Source: Lactobacillus johnsonii | Lineage (GTDB): Bacteria > Bacillota > Bacilli > Lactobacillales > Lactobacillaceae | DNA: 64,000 nucleotides | NCBI RefSeq assembly: GCF_014058685.1 | Contig: NZ_CP059055.1 | Location: 1,674,001-1,738,000 of the forward strand | Reading direction: 5' to 3' | In this document: positions 26,236 through 35,771 of the stretch, piece after piece | How positions within the stretch are numbered: the stretch's first letter is position 1 | Layout of the letters: each line of letters begins with the position of its first letter | Position numbers and translations under genes: made by a program | Notes under the pieces: generated by a model | Databases searched by the model: none | Told to the model about the DNA's origin: nothing | Seen by the model: only the letters and a program-made list of their open reading frames with translations

Positions 26236-26272
26236 TAAAAACAGCCCTTATTTTTATAAGGACTGTTTAAAA
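26236..26272 (-). terminator. Second terminator downstream of efp
   Basis: The stem AAACAG-CCTTAT / ATAAGG-CTGTTT with one mismatch and T runs lies about 70 bases beyond the first efp terminator and insulates the adhesin promoter from read-through. Confidence 0.75.
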
Positions 26273-26303
26273 TCGAGTGAGACAAATTTAGCAAAATTTT
26301 TAT

Positions 26304-26338
26304 ATAGAAAAAGGAACTGCTTTTACACAGTTCCTTCT
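26304..26338 (-). terminator. Terminator of coaA-efp
   Basis: A 9-bp stem AAGGAACTG / CAGTTCCTT with a T run on the minus strand directly follows the efp stop. Confidence 0.85.
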
Positions 26339-26341
26339 CGA

Positions 26342-26914
26342 TTATCTAGTAATACTATCTGCACGGCCTTTATAATCACCATTTTCAGTTCCAATAATTA
26401 ATTCTTCGCCTTCCTTAATGAAATCTGGTACAGTTACAACTAAGCCAGTATCCATTGTTGCAGGCTTACCACCACCAGCAGCAGTAGCACCCTTTATTTC
26501 TGGTTGAGTTTCTTTAACTGTCATCTTTACAGTGGATGGTAAGTTAATTCCGATTAATTTACCTTCATCAGTGAACTTAAGGTCTACTTCAATATTTGGC
26601 ATCAAGAATTTAGCTTCTGAAGCTAAATGTTCTTTAGGAATTAAATATTGTTCATAAGTATCTGTATCCATAAAAATAAAGTTAGTGCCATCATCGTAAA
26701 GATATTGTGCTTTTTTCAAGGAAACATTAACTAAGTCTACTTTTTCACTTGGACGCATTGTTTTATGCACAACTGCACCACTCATAACACCACGCAAATC
26801 CATTTGCATAACTGTATTACCTTTACCGGGTTTGTGGTGATTACTCTTTAATACTTCAATCAACTTACCATCTTGGTTAAAAATCATACCTTTTTTTAAT
26901 TCAATTGCTTGCAT
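26342..26914 (-). CDS. efp: Translation elongation factor P
   Basis: This 190-residue EF-P has three beta-barrel domains. The domain I tip carries HHKPGKGN, with the lysine expected to be modified at residue 31; domain III ends in EELIIGTENGDYKGRADS. EF-P relieves ribosome stalling at consecutive prolines. The ATG at 26914 (MQAIELKKG) follows GAGGT. Six residues separate it from coaA, so they form an operon. The His-His before KPGKG and the VMQMDLRGVMSGAVV segment mark a subtype seen in lactobacilli, some of which carry two efp genes. A PPP-containing leader ORF in this window (44648-44692) is a plausible client. Confidence 0.95.
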   Translation of the reverse strand: MQAIELKKGMIFNQDGKLIEVLKSNHHKPGKGNTVMQMDLRGVMSGAVVHKTMRPSEKVDLVNVSLKKAQYLYDDGTNFIFMDTDTYEQYLIPKEHLASEAKFLMPNIEVDLKFTDEGKLIGINLPSTVKMTVKETQPEIKGATAAGGGKPATMDTGLVVTVPDFIKEGEELIIGTENGDYKGRADSITR

Positions 26915-26926
26915 TAACAAATACCT

Positions 26927-27778
26927 CTAAAATTTCTTAATATACATATCACTAATTTCATGATTACCGTACTTTTTAATAATCATGTCTGCTCGTTTTT
27001 TAGTTGGTTCAATATACTCGTGTAAGTTCTTTAAGTTAACATCTCGCCAGACTTTTTTGGCAAAAATATCCGCTTGTTCACGTGGTACATGAGCCCATTG
27101 ATAAAAATAATTGTCCGGATTATTGCGATTAATTTCTAACATTAAATGATAGCGATCAAGATACCATCTTTCTAAGTCTTCTTCACTAGCATCGAGATAA
27201 ATCACATAATCTAAGAAATCACTTGGCGGTGCTTGGCCGTTAGGAGGAACTTCTAGTAAATTTATTCCTTCTACTACTAAGACATCCGGCTGTTCAACCG
27301 AGCCAACTTCATTAGGAACTAGATCAGAAATTTCCTGTGAGTATAGTCGATATGGTACTCTTTCTTTACCAGCTTTAACACTTGACAGAAAAGTAGAAAA
27401 GGCATCCCAATTAAATGATACTGGGAAGCCCTTTTGATCCATTAAGTTTTTAGCTTTAAGTTCTGCATTAGACATTAAAAATCCGTCAGTAGAAACTTGA
27501 GCAATCTTTTTATCCGGTTCAAGGCGTTCAAATAACCGCGTTATTTTCTTGGCAAAGGTGGACTTACCAACAGCAACAGATCCCGTCACTCCAATTATAA
27601 AAGGAATCTTTTGCCACTGTTCTTTATAAAATGTTTGTTGAGTATGATAAACAGCATTTTTTTGACTCATGATATATTGAAGATTCTTCATCATGAAAAT
27701 TTCTGCACTAAATTCATCACTTGGAGGAATTAATGCCTGCCACTTATCAGGTGTCAAGTGTAAAAATTGCTCTTGCAT
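26927..27778 (-). CDS. coaA: Type I pantothenate kinase CoaA
   Basis: This 283-residue kinase phosphorylates pantothenate in the first step of coenzyme A synthesis. It has the P-loop GVTGSVAVGKST (about residues 64-75), STDGFL, the GFPVSFNWDAF segment and DVLVVEGINLL, all standard for the bacterial type I family and of normal length. The ATG follows an AAGGAAGGCGGG stretch. It is the first gene of a pair with efp, on the minus strand, divergent from the SGNH esterase gene. Confidence 0.96.
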   Translation of the reverse strand: MQEQFLHLTPDKWQALIPPSDEFSAEIFMMKNLQYIMSQKNAVYHTQQTFYKEQWQKIPFIIGVTGSVAVGKSTFAKKITRLFERLEPDKKIAQVSTDGFLMSNAELKAKNLMDQKGFPVSFNWDAFSTFLSSVKAGKERVPYRLYSQEISDLVPNEVGSVEQPDVLVVEGINLLEVPPNGQAPPSDFLDYVIYLDASEEDLERWYLDRYHLMLEINRNNPDNYFYQWAHVPREQADIFAKKVWRDVNLKNLHEYIEPTKKRADMIIKKYGNHEISDMYIKKF

Positions 27779-27867
27779 AAAAAGCCCGCCTTCCTTCTGC
27801 CTTGTTCCTAGTATTTTTACATTGTTCAGCCTATCATATATATTGAGAGAAAGAAAAGAAGATAACT

Positions 27868-28440
27868 ATGAAAAAAATTATTCTTTTTGGTGATTCCTTA
27901 CTTGCAGGGTATATTAATGGACACGCAACTAATATTGTAACTCAAGGACTGCAAGAAAAATTACCTAAATTTACAATTATTAATAATTCTGTACCTGGAA
28001 GTACAACTGAGGAGGCAATTGATTTTTATGATTTAAGGATTAAACCTTTCAATTACGACTTAGTTATACTCGCCTTAGGTACTAATGACGCAAATATGCA
28101 ATTTGGCTTAAGCGCTGGACGCTATGCACATAACTTGCAAGTTCTAGTAGATTTAATTGGTGTCGACAAAACAATTTTAATGGGACCTTCCTATACTAAT
28201 TGGAAAATCGCCAAAGATCAAGCATGGCCAAAAACATTACAATTTGAATTAGTAGCTGAGCAATGTCATATCGAAAATAATATTCCATTCTTAAACTTTT
28301 CAAAAGTAATGCGTGAGACAGGTCATCCAAATGGTTTACTTCAGAAGGACGGTATCCATTTAAATCAAGAAGGTAATAAATTACTAATTGAAAAGCTTGC
28401 TAAATTAGTCAAAGAGAAAGAACCAGCTGCTATATCATAA
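27868..28440 (+). CDS. SGNH/GDSL-family esterase or lipase
   Basis: This 190-residue cytoplasmic hydrolase has the SGNH blocks in order: FGDSLLAG (Ser10), the Gly of block II, GTND near residue 72 (Asn), and DGIHLN near 166 (Asp/His dyad). Members act as short-chain esterases, thioesterases or carbohydrate deacetylases. There is no signal peptide. It is monocistronic, divergent from coaA and has its own terminator. Substrate unknown. Confidence 0.9.
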   Translation: MKKIILFGDSLLAGYINGHATNIVTQGLQEKLPKFTIINNSVPGSTTEEAIDFYDLRIKPFNYDLVILALGTNDANMQFGLSAGRYAHNLQVLVDLIGVDKTILMGPSYTNWKIAKDQAWPKTLQFELVAEQCHIENNIPFLNFSKVMRETGHPNGLLQKDGIHLNQEGNKLLIEKLAKLVKEKEPAAIS

Positions 28441-28470
28441 AAAAGCATCCCAATAACGGGATGCTTTTTT
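28437..28470. terminator. Bidirectional terminator between the SGNH esterase and C39 peptidase genes
   Basis: The stem AAAAAGCATCCC / GGGATGCTTTTT, with A and T runs on both sides, lies at convergent gene ends. Confidence 0.9.
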
Positions 28471-28476
28471 ACTACG

Positions 28477-29199
28477 CTATTCAATATAAAGTGCTTGTTT
28501 ACCTTGCTGGTTATAACTTGCCTCTATCTTCTTTAAGCTTACCTTTTTATTTTTAACACCATAAGGATCATTTACATACACAATCCCCTTTTTCTTGTCG
28601 TAACCTGTAATCACACAAGCATGAGATGACGGCGTTACATGAACTTTTCCTTGCTTGGTAGACCAAGTCTGCATATCATTTACACGATCAAACTTCAAAG
28701 TTGTAATAATTACTACGGGATGTCCTTCAGAAACTAATTTCAATACTCGAACAAAGTTATTGCCTGTATAGTTGCGAATTCTATTAGTATATTTTCTTGC
28801 AACATTATACAAAGGTTCATTATAAACACACCAGCCTGCATTTTTGATACTCATATAGCCAACAAAACCAACATGTGGATTTCCACGATAATTATTGCCA
28901 ACAAAAGATGATACATGCTTGATATTCGATGACAACTCTAATTTACTTACATTAATATCATAGTATTTCAACAACATTGAAAGTGAGGTAACCTCACAAC
29001 CATTTGGTAAGTCTGGTAATTGATTTTCTAAGGGAACATTTAACTTCTGTTCTGGTTTTAAAGTAAGCCAATCATATTCATTTTGAAATCTTTTAAAATT
29101 AAATCCTAAGGCGATTACTCCAGCAGTAATTAACAATATAACTGTATACAGAATTCTTCTTCTACGCCGATATTTTCTAGCTCTATTTAATCTTTTCAT
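28477..29199 (-). CDS. Membrane-anchored C39-like cysteine peptidase
   Basis: This 240-residue protein has a very basic start (RRRRR), one membrane segment (about residues 16-33) and an extracytoplasmic C39_2-type domain. The catalytic Cys68 is in LPNGCEVTSL, the His in SSHACVITGYD and the Asp in VYVNDPYG. Stand-alone proteins of this kind differ from bacteriocin exporters, which fuse the C39 domain to an ABC transporter. The substrate is unknown; wall or peptide processing is possible. It is monocistronic between terminators. Confidence 0.85.
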   Translation of the reverse strand: MKRLNRARKYRRRRRILYTVILLITAGVIALGFNFKRFQNEYDWLTLKPEQKLNVPLENQLPDLPNGCEVTSLSMLLKYYDINVSKLELSSNIKHVSSFVGNNYRGNPHVGFVGYMSIKNAGWCVYNEPLYNVARKYTNRIRNYTGNNFVRVLKLVSEGHPVVIITTLKFDRVNDMQTWSTKQGKVHVTPSSHACVITGYDKKKGIVYVNDPYGVKNKKVSLKKIEASYNQQGKQALYIE

Positions 29200-29293
29200 G
29201 CTAAGTATTTTAACTATTATGTATTAAGTCTGTCAAAATGCATAAGAATTAAATAGAATTAACTTTAAATCCTTATCTGCTTACCTTAATAAT

Positions 29294-29347
29294 AAAAAAT
29301 CCCTCTAAATCAAGGTTTTAATGATACCAAGATCTAAGAGGGATTTT
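29294..29347 (-). terminator. Terminator of helD
   Basis: The stem AATCCCTCT-AGATCTTGG with its partner CCTTGATTTAGAGGGATT ends in a T run on the minus strand. Its core resembles the terminator at 5938-5981. Confidence 0.85.
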
Positions 29348-29351
29348 ATTT

Positions 29352-31670
29352 TTACTTATTTACGTAAGTTTTTTCATCTAAATTATCAAACAAAGGGCTC
29401 TTCTCACCTGTATAAATTAAGTCTAATTTATACATTGCCCGCGAGGCAATGGTGTAAAGCAATTGAGTTTCATCTAATTGATGATAATTTTCTTTTGAAA
29501 CACCCCAAGCAACTACTGCATCAAATTCTAGTCCTTTAGCAAGATAGGATGGCATTACTAAAGTACCCGGTACTAAACGCTGGTTTGCCGACCCAATTAA
29601 AGTTGCCTTAATCTTTCTTTCTTTTAATACTTTAGCAACTTCTTGAGCTTCAGCCAATGTCTTAGTAATAATTGCTGTTGTTAGCTTTTGTTCATCGTTT
29701 TCGGCCAATATATCTTCTAAGGCACTGTATTCTTTTTCAATACTATCGCGCTTGTAAAAGGCTGGCTTTGGACCACGTCTATCAAAAGCTTCAATCTTTT
29801 CACCTTGACGCAAAATTTGCTTAGTGAAGTTAGTTATTTCCTTTGTTGAACGGTAAGACTTGGTTAATTGAACAACATCCGTCTTTTCAGGATCAAACAA
29901 TTTAGAGATTTGACTCAAAAGTGTTTTACTTTCATCTTTAGTAAAAATAGCTTGATTCAAGTCACCTAACATCGTGAACTTAGCTCTAGGGAAATTGTAC
30001 TTAAGATATGCCAATTGGAATGGAGTGTAATCCTGAATTTCATCAATAAAGGCATAGCGCATTTCATAATCTGTTCTACGTCCAGTTACTAGATCATATA
30101 GGTAAAGGTAAGGAGAAATATCGGCCATCTTGATTCTTCCAGCCTTAAACCGCCCTTTAACATTTTCAATATGAGCATCCCATTCCTCTTGGGTAATATC
30201 CCATTTACTTAAGTCAATTATCTTAGGAACGGCACGTAAAAAGCGTAAGTATTGTGCACGAATATTTAAAAAGCGATTCTGACGAATCTTGCGACTAACT
30301 TGCTTTAATTGATTAATTACAATCTTACGAGCCAAAAAGTGTTCTTCTTTTGCACTAGATTCAAATTCTTGATCGGGACGATCATATAGTTTATTTAATT
30401 GTTCTTGATCCAAAGATTCAATAGTTTTATCAACCCATGCCTTCTTAGTTTCAGGTTCAATTCTGCGGTTTAAACTATTAATCAAAGCTTCTTTTGTAGC
30501 TTCAATTCTATTTCTTAAGTGGTAGTTTTCATTAAAGCCGTAGTAAATTTCCTTGATCTTTTCCTTATCAAAAAATGGCTTTTCTTTACTCTTAAAGTAA
30601 ATGTTCTTAAAAATCAAACCATTCTTTTCAAGATGTTTAGCATAGCGAGTTACTGCATTAAAGAATTGGAGTGAGTTCTTCAAGTTAACGATCTTATCGT
30701 TTTGCTCATTATCTTCGAATTGTTCAAATAAGTTTTCAACGTTCATTCCGGGAACACGGCGAGAAACAAACTGCCAGTAAGTCATTTGAACCATATTCTG
30801 TTCTCCCATTTCCGGAAGAACATTTTTAACATAATCATTAAATAATTGATTTGGGCTGAACATAATAACATCGCTAGAAGTCAAATTACCACGGTAGCGA
30901 TATAGTAAGTAGGCCACACGCTGCATAATGGCAGATGTCTTACCCGAACCAGCAGCCCCTTGAACAAATAAAAGATCAGCACTAGTATTTCTAATAATTT
31001 TATTTTGCTCACGTTGAATGGTAGTCACAATTGACTTCATCTGTGTAGATGATTTTTCATTCAAGACATTTAAGAGCATTTGATCCCCAATGGATTCATT
31101 GGTATCAAACATATTAGTAATCTTGCCATCTTTAATTAAAAATTGACGCTTCTTAGTCATATCAACAGTTTGCACACCATCTGGTGCATTATATGATACT
31201 TTTCCTAATTTTCCATCATAGTAAATAGAAGATATTGGTGCACGCCAATCATAGATTAAAAAATGATCTTCTTTATCTGCAAAAGAACCTAATCCAATAT
31301 AAATAGTTTCTGGTTCTTCATTAGGTTCTTGAAAATCAACTCTTGCAAAATATGGCTTCTTTTCTAAACGCTGCAAGGTTGATAATTGCTTAGCTGAATG
31401 TTGCCAGGCATTTTGTCTTTCCGCTAACATCTGTTGTTGCTGGTGAATAGACAAAGCAGTATCCATTGAAGTGGAGTAGCCATCATAATCTAATTTCACA
31501 TCATCAAAAAAGTGTGAATTGATATTTTGAGCTTCATTTTGTGCATGTTCGATTGAATGATCAAGCTCTTTTTCTTTCTTCTTAATTAAGCCAAGAACAT
31601 CATCTAGATGCTTTTGCTCTTTTTGTTGTTCAGTTTCTTTTACCAAAATTACGTCACCTATTTCTAGCAT
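29352..31670 (-). CDS. helD: HelD-type UvrD/Rep-like helicase (RNA polymerase recycling factor)
   Basis: This 772-residue SF1 ATPase has a long N-terminal coiled coil (about residues 9-115), a domain with FLIYDWRAPISSIYYDG, the P-loop VQGAAGSGKTSA, Walker B FIDEIQDY, LGDLNQAIF and the late SYRSTKEI and VMPSYLAKGLEFDAVV motifs. These match HelD proteins, which bind RNA polymerase and use ATP to strip it from DNA and remove stalled complexes. The minus-strand ATG at 31670 has only a weak SD. Monocistronic. Confidence 0.9.
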   Translation of the reverse strand: MLEIGDVILVKETEQQKEQKHLDDVLGLIKKKEKELDHSIEHAQNEAQNINSHFFDDVKLDYDGYSTSMDTALSIHQQQQMLAERQNAWQHSAKQLSTLQRLEKKPYFARVDFQEPNEEPETIYIGLGSFADKEDHFLIYDWRAPISSIYYDGKLGKVSYNAPDGVQTVDMTKKRQFLIKDGKITNMFDTNESIGDQMLLNVLNEKSSTQMKSIVTTIQREQNKIIRNTSADLLFVQGAAGSGKTSAIMQRVAYLLYRYRGNLTSSDVIMFSPNQLFNDYVKNVLPEMGEQNMVQMTYWQFVSRRVPGMNVENLFEQFEDNEQNDKIVNLKNSLQFFNAVTRYAKHLEKNGLIFKNIYFKSKEKPFFDKEKIKEIYYGFNENYHLRNRIEATKEALINSLNRRIEPETKKAWVDKTIESLDQEQLNKLYDRPDQEFESSAKEEHFLARKIVINQLKQVSRKIRQNRFLNIRAQYLRFLRAVPKIIDLSKWDITQEEWDAHIENVKGRFKAGRIKMADISPYLYLYDLVTGRRTDYEMRYAFIDEIQDYTPFQLAYLKYNFPRAKFTMLGDLNQAIFTKDESKTLLSQISKLFDPEKTDVVQLTKSYRSTKEITNFTKQILRQGEKIEAFDRRGPKPAFYKRDSIEKEYSALEDILAENDEQKLTTAIITKTLAEAQEVAKVLKERKIKATLIGSANQRLVPGTLVMPSYLAKGLEFDAVVAWGVSKENYHQLDETQLLYTIASRAMYKLDLIYTGEKSPLFDNLDEKTYVNK

Positions 31671-31814
31671 TAGTAAAAACGTTGCATATTATTTTATCAT
31701 ATGTATACGCTTTCTAAAAGAATTTATAATTTTCAGAAAGTCTCAACTGTTATTTAGTCTTTTCTTAAATAATTAGTTTTATAATTAAATAAAATTACAT
31801 TGCGAGATGAGAAA

Positions 31815-32459
31815 GTGAAACGATTTTTTAAAACAATTCTAGTTCTAGCCCTCCTTTTTGTGGGGCTTGAGTTCGCCTATCAAAAAGCTGCTCCAGAAAT
31901 TAAAAAAACATTTGGAACTAGAAATCCCCTCCCATATCTAACTGCAAAAGTACAACAATTTATTTCACCTGAAAAAATCCAAAATGATGATAAGGATGGA
32001 GATAATTCTAAAGGACATACTTTTGACTCTAATACAGCCACTGTCTACATCGATCTTTCTGATCCAACGCTAAAACAAGCTGCGCTTGATGGAATTAACG
32101 TTTGGAATAACACAGGTGCCTTTAATTTTAAAATCACAAATGATAGAAATAACGCCAAAATTATTATTAAGTCAATGAATGACGGTGAAACAAATGCAGC
32201 CGGACTAACCGATACTCAATACAACTCATTAACTGGGCATTTACTTAAGGCTACGGTTCGCTTAAATTCATATTATCTTTTAAATCCAAGCTATGGCTAC
32301 AATAATGGACGAATTGTGAATACCGTTGAACATGAATTAGGTCATGCAATAGGATTAGGTCATAAAGATGGGATTTCAGTTATGTATCCCCAAGGATCTT
32401 TTTATACAATTCAACCAAGTGACGTCCAAGATGTTAAAAAATTATATCAAGAACAATAA
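31815..32459 (+). CDS. Matrixin-like zinc metalloprotease, membrane-anchored or secreted
   Basis: This protein of about 214 residues has an N-terminal hydrophobic signal/anchor (FFKTILVLALLFVGLEF) and a C-terminal M10-type catalytic domain with the zinc motif HELGHAIGLGH and the Met-turn SVMYP. It presumably cleaves extracellular or wall-associated proteins; small single-domain matrixin-like proteins are common in lactobacilli and mostly uncharacterised. I placed the start at GTG 31815; TTG at 31800 is possible, and neither has a strong SD. It is divergent from helD and ends in a strong terminator. Confidence 0.82.
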   Translation: MKRFFKTILVLALLFVGLEFAYQKAAPEIKKTFGTRNPLPYLTAKVQQFISPEKIQNDDKDGDNSKGHTFDSNTATVYIDLSDPTLKQAALDGINVWNNTGAFNFKITNDRNNAKIIIKSMNDGETNAAGLTDTQYNSLTGHLLKATVRLNSYYLLNPSYGYNNGRIVNTVEHELGHAIGLGHKDGISVMYPQGSFYTIQPSDVQDVKKLYQEQ

Positions 32460-32490
32460 GAGCGACTCAATGCTGAGAGTCGCTCTTATT
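32456..32490. terminator. Bidirectional terminator after the matrixin-like gene
   Basis: An 11-bp perfect stem AAGAGCGACTC / GAGTCGCTCTT lies between convergent genes and overlaps the 3' end of the next minus-strand gene. Confidence 0.88.
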
Positions 32491-32668
32491 TCATATTTTT
32501 CTTTTTTAATTGACTTTGCTTTTTAAAATATGGAATCCAAAATGTTATCACGTAACCAACTGCAATTCCAACAAAAGTCCAGACCATAATGTTTTTGACA
32601 AATAGGCCAATAAACAAACCAATTAAGCCAAAAATCCCAATAATAAATGATTGCTCAAGTTGTTTCAT
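32486..32668 (-). CDS. Small two-helix membrane protein (60 aa), unknown function
   Basis: This 60-residue protein has two hydrophobic segments (about residues 8-24 and 28-46) and a strongly basic tail (KKQSQLKKKNMK). A good SD (GGGAAGG) precedes the ATG, which supports a real gene. I recognise no family. It lies alone between the matrixin-like gene and the P-type ATPase. Confidence 0.65.
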   Translation of the reverse strand: MKQLEQSFIIGIFGLIGLFIGLFVKNIMVWTFVGIAVGYVITFWIPYFKKQSQLKKKNMK

Positions 32669-32716
32669 ATTCCTTCCCTCATTTCTCTCTTAACTATAGC
32701 AAAGGTATATTATTAT

Positions 32717-32736
32717 AAGCATATTTTTAGACTTAA
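32717..32736 (+). repeat. 20-bp direct repeat, copy 1 (upstream of the P-type ATPase)
   Basis: AAGCATATTTTTAGACTTAA is identical to bases 35577-35596. The copies lie on either side of the ATPase gene. Confidence 0.9.
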
Positions 32737-32866
32737 ACTGTCAGTTATTTTATACTATATTTCATAAATATAATTAGCTTTAAATGTATAAATAGCAATA
32801 TTTCATAAAGCTATACAAATTAAAATTATTCATTTTTAATAATAAGAAAGGAATGGTATATCCTTT

Positions 32867-35551
32867 ATGGATAGTCAGAAACAACCTCCCGCGTATTCTC
32901 AAACAAAAGACGAGTTATTTTCAAATCTAGAAACAAGCTCAGCTGGTTTAAGCGAGCCAGAAGTTGACAGACGGTTAAAAAAATATGGACATAATGTTTT
33001 AAATGAAAAGCCCCCTAAGTCAATTTTAAACATGCTCAAAGAGCAAATCTTTGATCCAATGATTTTAATTTTATTAGGGGCAGCTACTTTTTCAGCCCTT
33101 TTAAATGAATGGGTAGAAGCTGGTGTAATTTTCTTCATTGTGGTAATCAACTCTATTATTGGTATTATCCAAGAAAAGAAAGCCCAAGCTTCTCTTGCCG
33201 CTCTAAAAACAATGAGTGCTCCAACTGCAACAGTAATTAGAAATGGATCTGAAAAAATTGTTTCAGCTAGTGAATTAGTAGTCGGCGACCTAGTTATCTT
33301 AACCAACGGTGATATGGTGCCTGCGGATTTACGCCTAACTCAATCCAATAACTTGAAAATTGCTGAAGCTTCTTTAACCGGAGAGTCAATTGCCAGTGAA
33401 AAGAATGCAGCTGCTGTTCTTTCTCCTGATTGTCCCTTAGGCGATAGAAAAAATATGGCCTACACTTCTTCAATTGTTACTTATGGTCGAGGAAGTGGAA
33501 TTGTAACTAAAACTGGGATGAATACAGAAATTGGTCAAATTGCTGGAATGCTAGAAGACGATGATACTAGTGATACTCCACTGAAGCGGAAACTTAACGC
33601 TGTGGGTAAAATTCTAACAATTATTGGTTTAATCATTTGTGTTTTAATTTTTGCCATCGGCGCTTTTTATGGACGTCCTCTTCTACCACAATTTTTAGTA
33701 GCAATTTCTTTAGCTATTTCAATCATTCCAGAAGGACTTCCAGCAACTGCAACCATCATTATGGCACTTGGAGTACAGCGAATGGCTAAGGAACATGCCT
33801 TAATCAAAAATCTACCAGCAGTTGAAACACTTGGAAACGCAACAGTTATTTGTTCTGACAAAACAGGAACTCTAACGTTAAACAAAATGACAGTAACTCA
33901 TTTAGCTAACGGAGATGATTTCCTTAACAAAAAGATCTTAAAGGCTCAAAAAGCAGTAAAAAACAATAATGCTTATAAAGACTTAATGTATGCTGCTAGT
34001 CTTTGTAATGATGCTTCTCTTAGTCCTGCTAGTCCAGAAGAAATTATTGGTGACCCTACAGAAGGGGCCTTAATTCCACTAGCACAAGATTTTGGATATT
34101 CCGTTTCTAGCTTAAGAAAAGAATATCCAAGACTTGGCGAATATCCTTTTGATTCAATTAGAAAACGTATGTCTACAATTCATGAAATAAACAATGAATA
34201 TGTTGCCTATACTAAAGGAGCACTGGACGAATTACTACCACTCTGTGACTACATTGCTACAAGCAATGGAATGCAGAAATTAACTAAGACTGATAAAGAA
34301 AACATTTTAGCCTTATCATATAAGATGTCTGACCAAGCCTTGAGAGTTTTAGGTTTTGCCAGCCGAACCATTTTGAATTTACCGCAAGAAAATGAAGATA
34401 TTGAACAACATTTAGTTTTCTTAGGAGCTGTTGGGATGATTGACCCAGCTAGAGATGAAGTTAAAGCATCAATCAAAATGGCTCGCGAAGCAGGCATTAA
34501 AACTATTATGATTACTGGTGACCATAAAAATACTGCGGTTGCTATTGCTAAAAACTTAGGCATTTATGCTAATGGAAATACTGTTATTTCTGGTACTGAA
34601 CTAAACGAGATGGCAGATAGCGAATTAGATCAAGCAGTTAAGTCAACCACAGTTTTTGCTCGTGTTTCACCTAATGATAAGTTAAAAATTATTCAAAGCC
34701 TAAAGCGAAATGAAGAAGTAGTAGCTATGACAGGTGACGGAGTTAATGATTCTCCCGCTTTAAAAGCAGCTGATATCGGAGTTGCGATGGGAATTAGTGG
34801 TACTGACGTTGCTAAAGATGTCTCAGACATGATTTTACTTAACGATAGTTTTACAACTATTACTGCCGCCATTAAAGAGGGACGAAAGGTTTACCGCAAT
34901 ATTCAGAAAGTAATTCAATTTTTACTAGTCGGTAATATTGCAGAAATTACTACTTTATTTATTGCTACCCTCTTTAATTGGGATGCACCACTACTTGCTG
35001 TTCATATTCTTTGGGTCAATTTAGCTACCGCCAGCTTACCGGCTCTAGCTTTAGGAGTAGATCCTGCAAGTAAAAATATTATGAAACATAAACCAGTGAA
35101 GACTGGAACCTTATTTGAAAGAGATCTAGTCTGGCGCGTTATCAGCCAAGGAATCTTTGTTGCCTTAATGACACTATTAGCTTACTGGATTGGAGACACT
35201 TTTGATAATCCGATTGCTGGTCAAACAATGGCCTTCTGTGTTCTAGCTTTATCTCAAATGTTCCGCGCATTTAATCAACATTCTAATACTGATCCGATTT
35301 GGATTAGAGGAAACAAAATTAATATTTGGTTAATTGTATCCTTTATCGTTTCAGCAGTTTTAATGGGAGTTATTCTCTTTACTCCTAACTTACAATCTCT
35401 CTTTCATTTGACTAACCTGACATCAAGACAATGGCTAGTAGTCATCATTCTTTCTCTATTCTCAATCTTACAAGTTGAATTAATGAAGCTAATCAAGCGA
35501 TCTGTTAAAGCTCGTCAACAAAGCCGAGCATTAGAATCAGTCACAGATTAG
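32867..35551 (+). CDS. P2-type cation-transporting ATPase (Ca2+-ATPase-like, atypical M6 site)
   Basis: This 894-residue P-type ATPase has an N-terminal cation-ATPase domain, a TGES actuator loop, the M4 motif IPEGLPA, phosphorylation site DKTGTLT (Asp331), nucleotide-binding KGA, and MVTGDH-like and [11 protein letters not shown] hinge motifs. It most resembles SERCA/PacL-type calcium pumps. M5 keeps Asn and Glu (GNIAEIT), but M6 reads [16 protein letters not shown], where calcium pumps have NLVTDGLP: the ion-binding Asp is Ala722. Ion specificity is therefore uncertain (Ca2+, Mn2+ or another cation). SD AGGAATGG is upstream. Monocistronic. Confidence 0.9.
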   Translation: MDSQKQPPAYSQTKDELFSNLETSSAGLSEPEVDRRLKKYGHNVLNEKPPKSILNMLKEQIFDPMILILLGAATFSALLNEWVEAGVIFFIVVINSIIGIIQEKKAQASLAALKTMSAPTATVIRNGSEKIVSASELVVGDLVILTNGDMVPADLRLTQSNNLKIAEASLTGESIASEKNAAAVLSPDCPLGDRKNMAYTSSIVTYGRGSGIVTKTGMNTEIGQIAGMLEDDDTSDTPLKRKLNAVGKILTIIGLIICVLIFAIGAFYGRPLLPQFLVAISLAISIIPEGLPATATIIMALGVQRMAKEHALIKNLPAVETLGNATVICSDKTGTLTLNKMTVTHLANGDDFLNKKILKAQKAVKNNNAYKDLMYAASLCNDASLSPASPEEIIGDPTEGALIPLAQDFGYSVSSLRKEYPRLGEYPFDSIRKRMSTIHEINNEYVAYTKGALDELLPLCDYIATSNGMQKLTKTDKENILALSYKMSDQALRVLGFASRTILNLPQENEDIEQHLVFLGAVGMIDPARDEVKASIKMAREAGIKTIMITGDHKNTAVAIAKNLGIYANGNTVISGTELNEMADSELDQAVKSTTVFARVSPNDKLKIIQSLKRNEEVVAMTGDGVNDSPALKAADIGVAMGISGTDVAKDVSDMILLNDSFTTITAAIKEGRKVYRNIQKVIQFLLVGNIAEITTLFIATLFNWDAPLLAVHILWVNLATASLPALALGVDPASKNIMKHKPVKTGTLFERDLVWRVISQGIFVALMTLLAYWIGDTFDNPIAGQTMAFCVLALSQMFRAFNQHSNTDPIWIRGNKINIWLIVSFIVSAVLMGVILFTPNLQSLFHLTNLTSRQWLVVIILSLFSILQVELMKLIKRSVKARQQSRALESVTD

Positions 35552-35576
35552 CACATTATATTAATAGAACTTTAGC

Positions 35577-35596
35577 AAGCATATTTTTAGACTTAA
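35577..35596 (+). repeat. 20-bp direct repeat, copy 2 (downstream of the P-type ATPase)
   Basis: This is an exact second copy of the 20-mer at 32717-32736, 26 bases after the ATPase stop codon and in the same orientation. Confidence 0.9.
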
Positions 35597-35642
35597 TAGC
35601 AAATACCTTGTACAATGAAAATATAAATTTAACACTTACATA

Positions 35643-35675
35643 AGCATAAAGGCATAACTAACTTTATGCTTTCTA
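35643..35675 (+). terminator. Probable terminator after the P-type ATPase gene
   Basis: The stem AGCATAAAG / CTTTATGCT is followed by a T-rich stretch. It lies 90 bases after the stop, beyond repeat copy 2. Confidence 0.6.
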
Positions 35676-35712
35676 CTTTTCTGTAATCAAATAACTAACA
35701 CATTTTAAATAT

Positions 35713-35758
35713 AAAAAACAGCCAAATTACTCTATCTTGAGTAGTTTGGCTGTTTTTA
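35713..35758. terminator. Bidirectional terminator, mainly for the RpiR-type regulator
   Basis: A long stem (AAAAACAGCCAAA-TACTC and complement) with T runs on both strands lies before the convergent regulator gene. Confidence 0.88.
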
Positions 35759-35771
35759 TTGTCAGATTATG

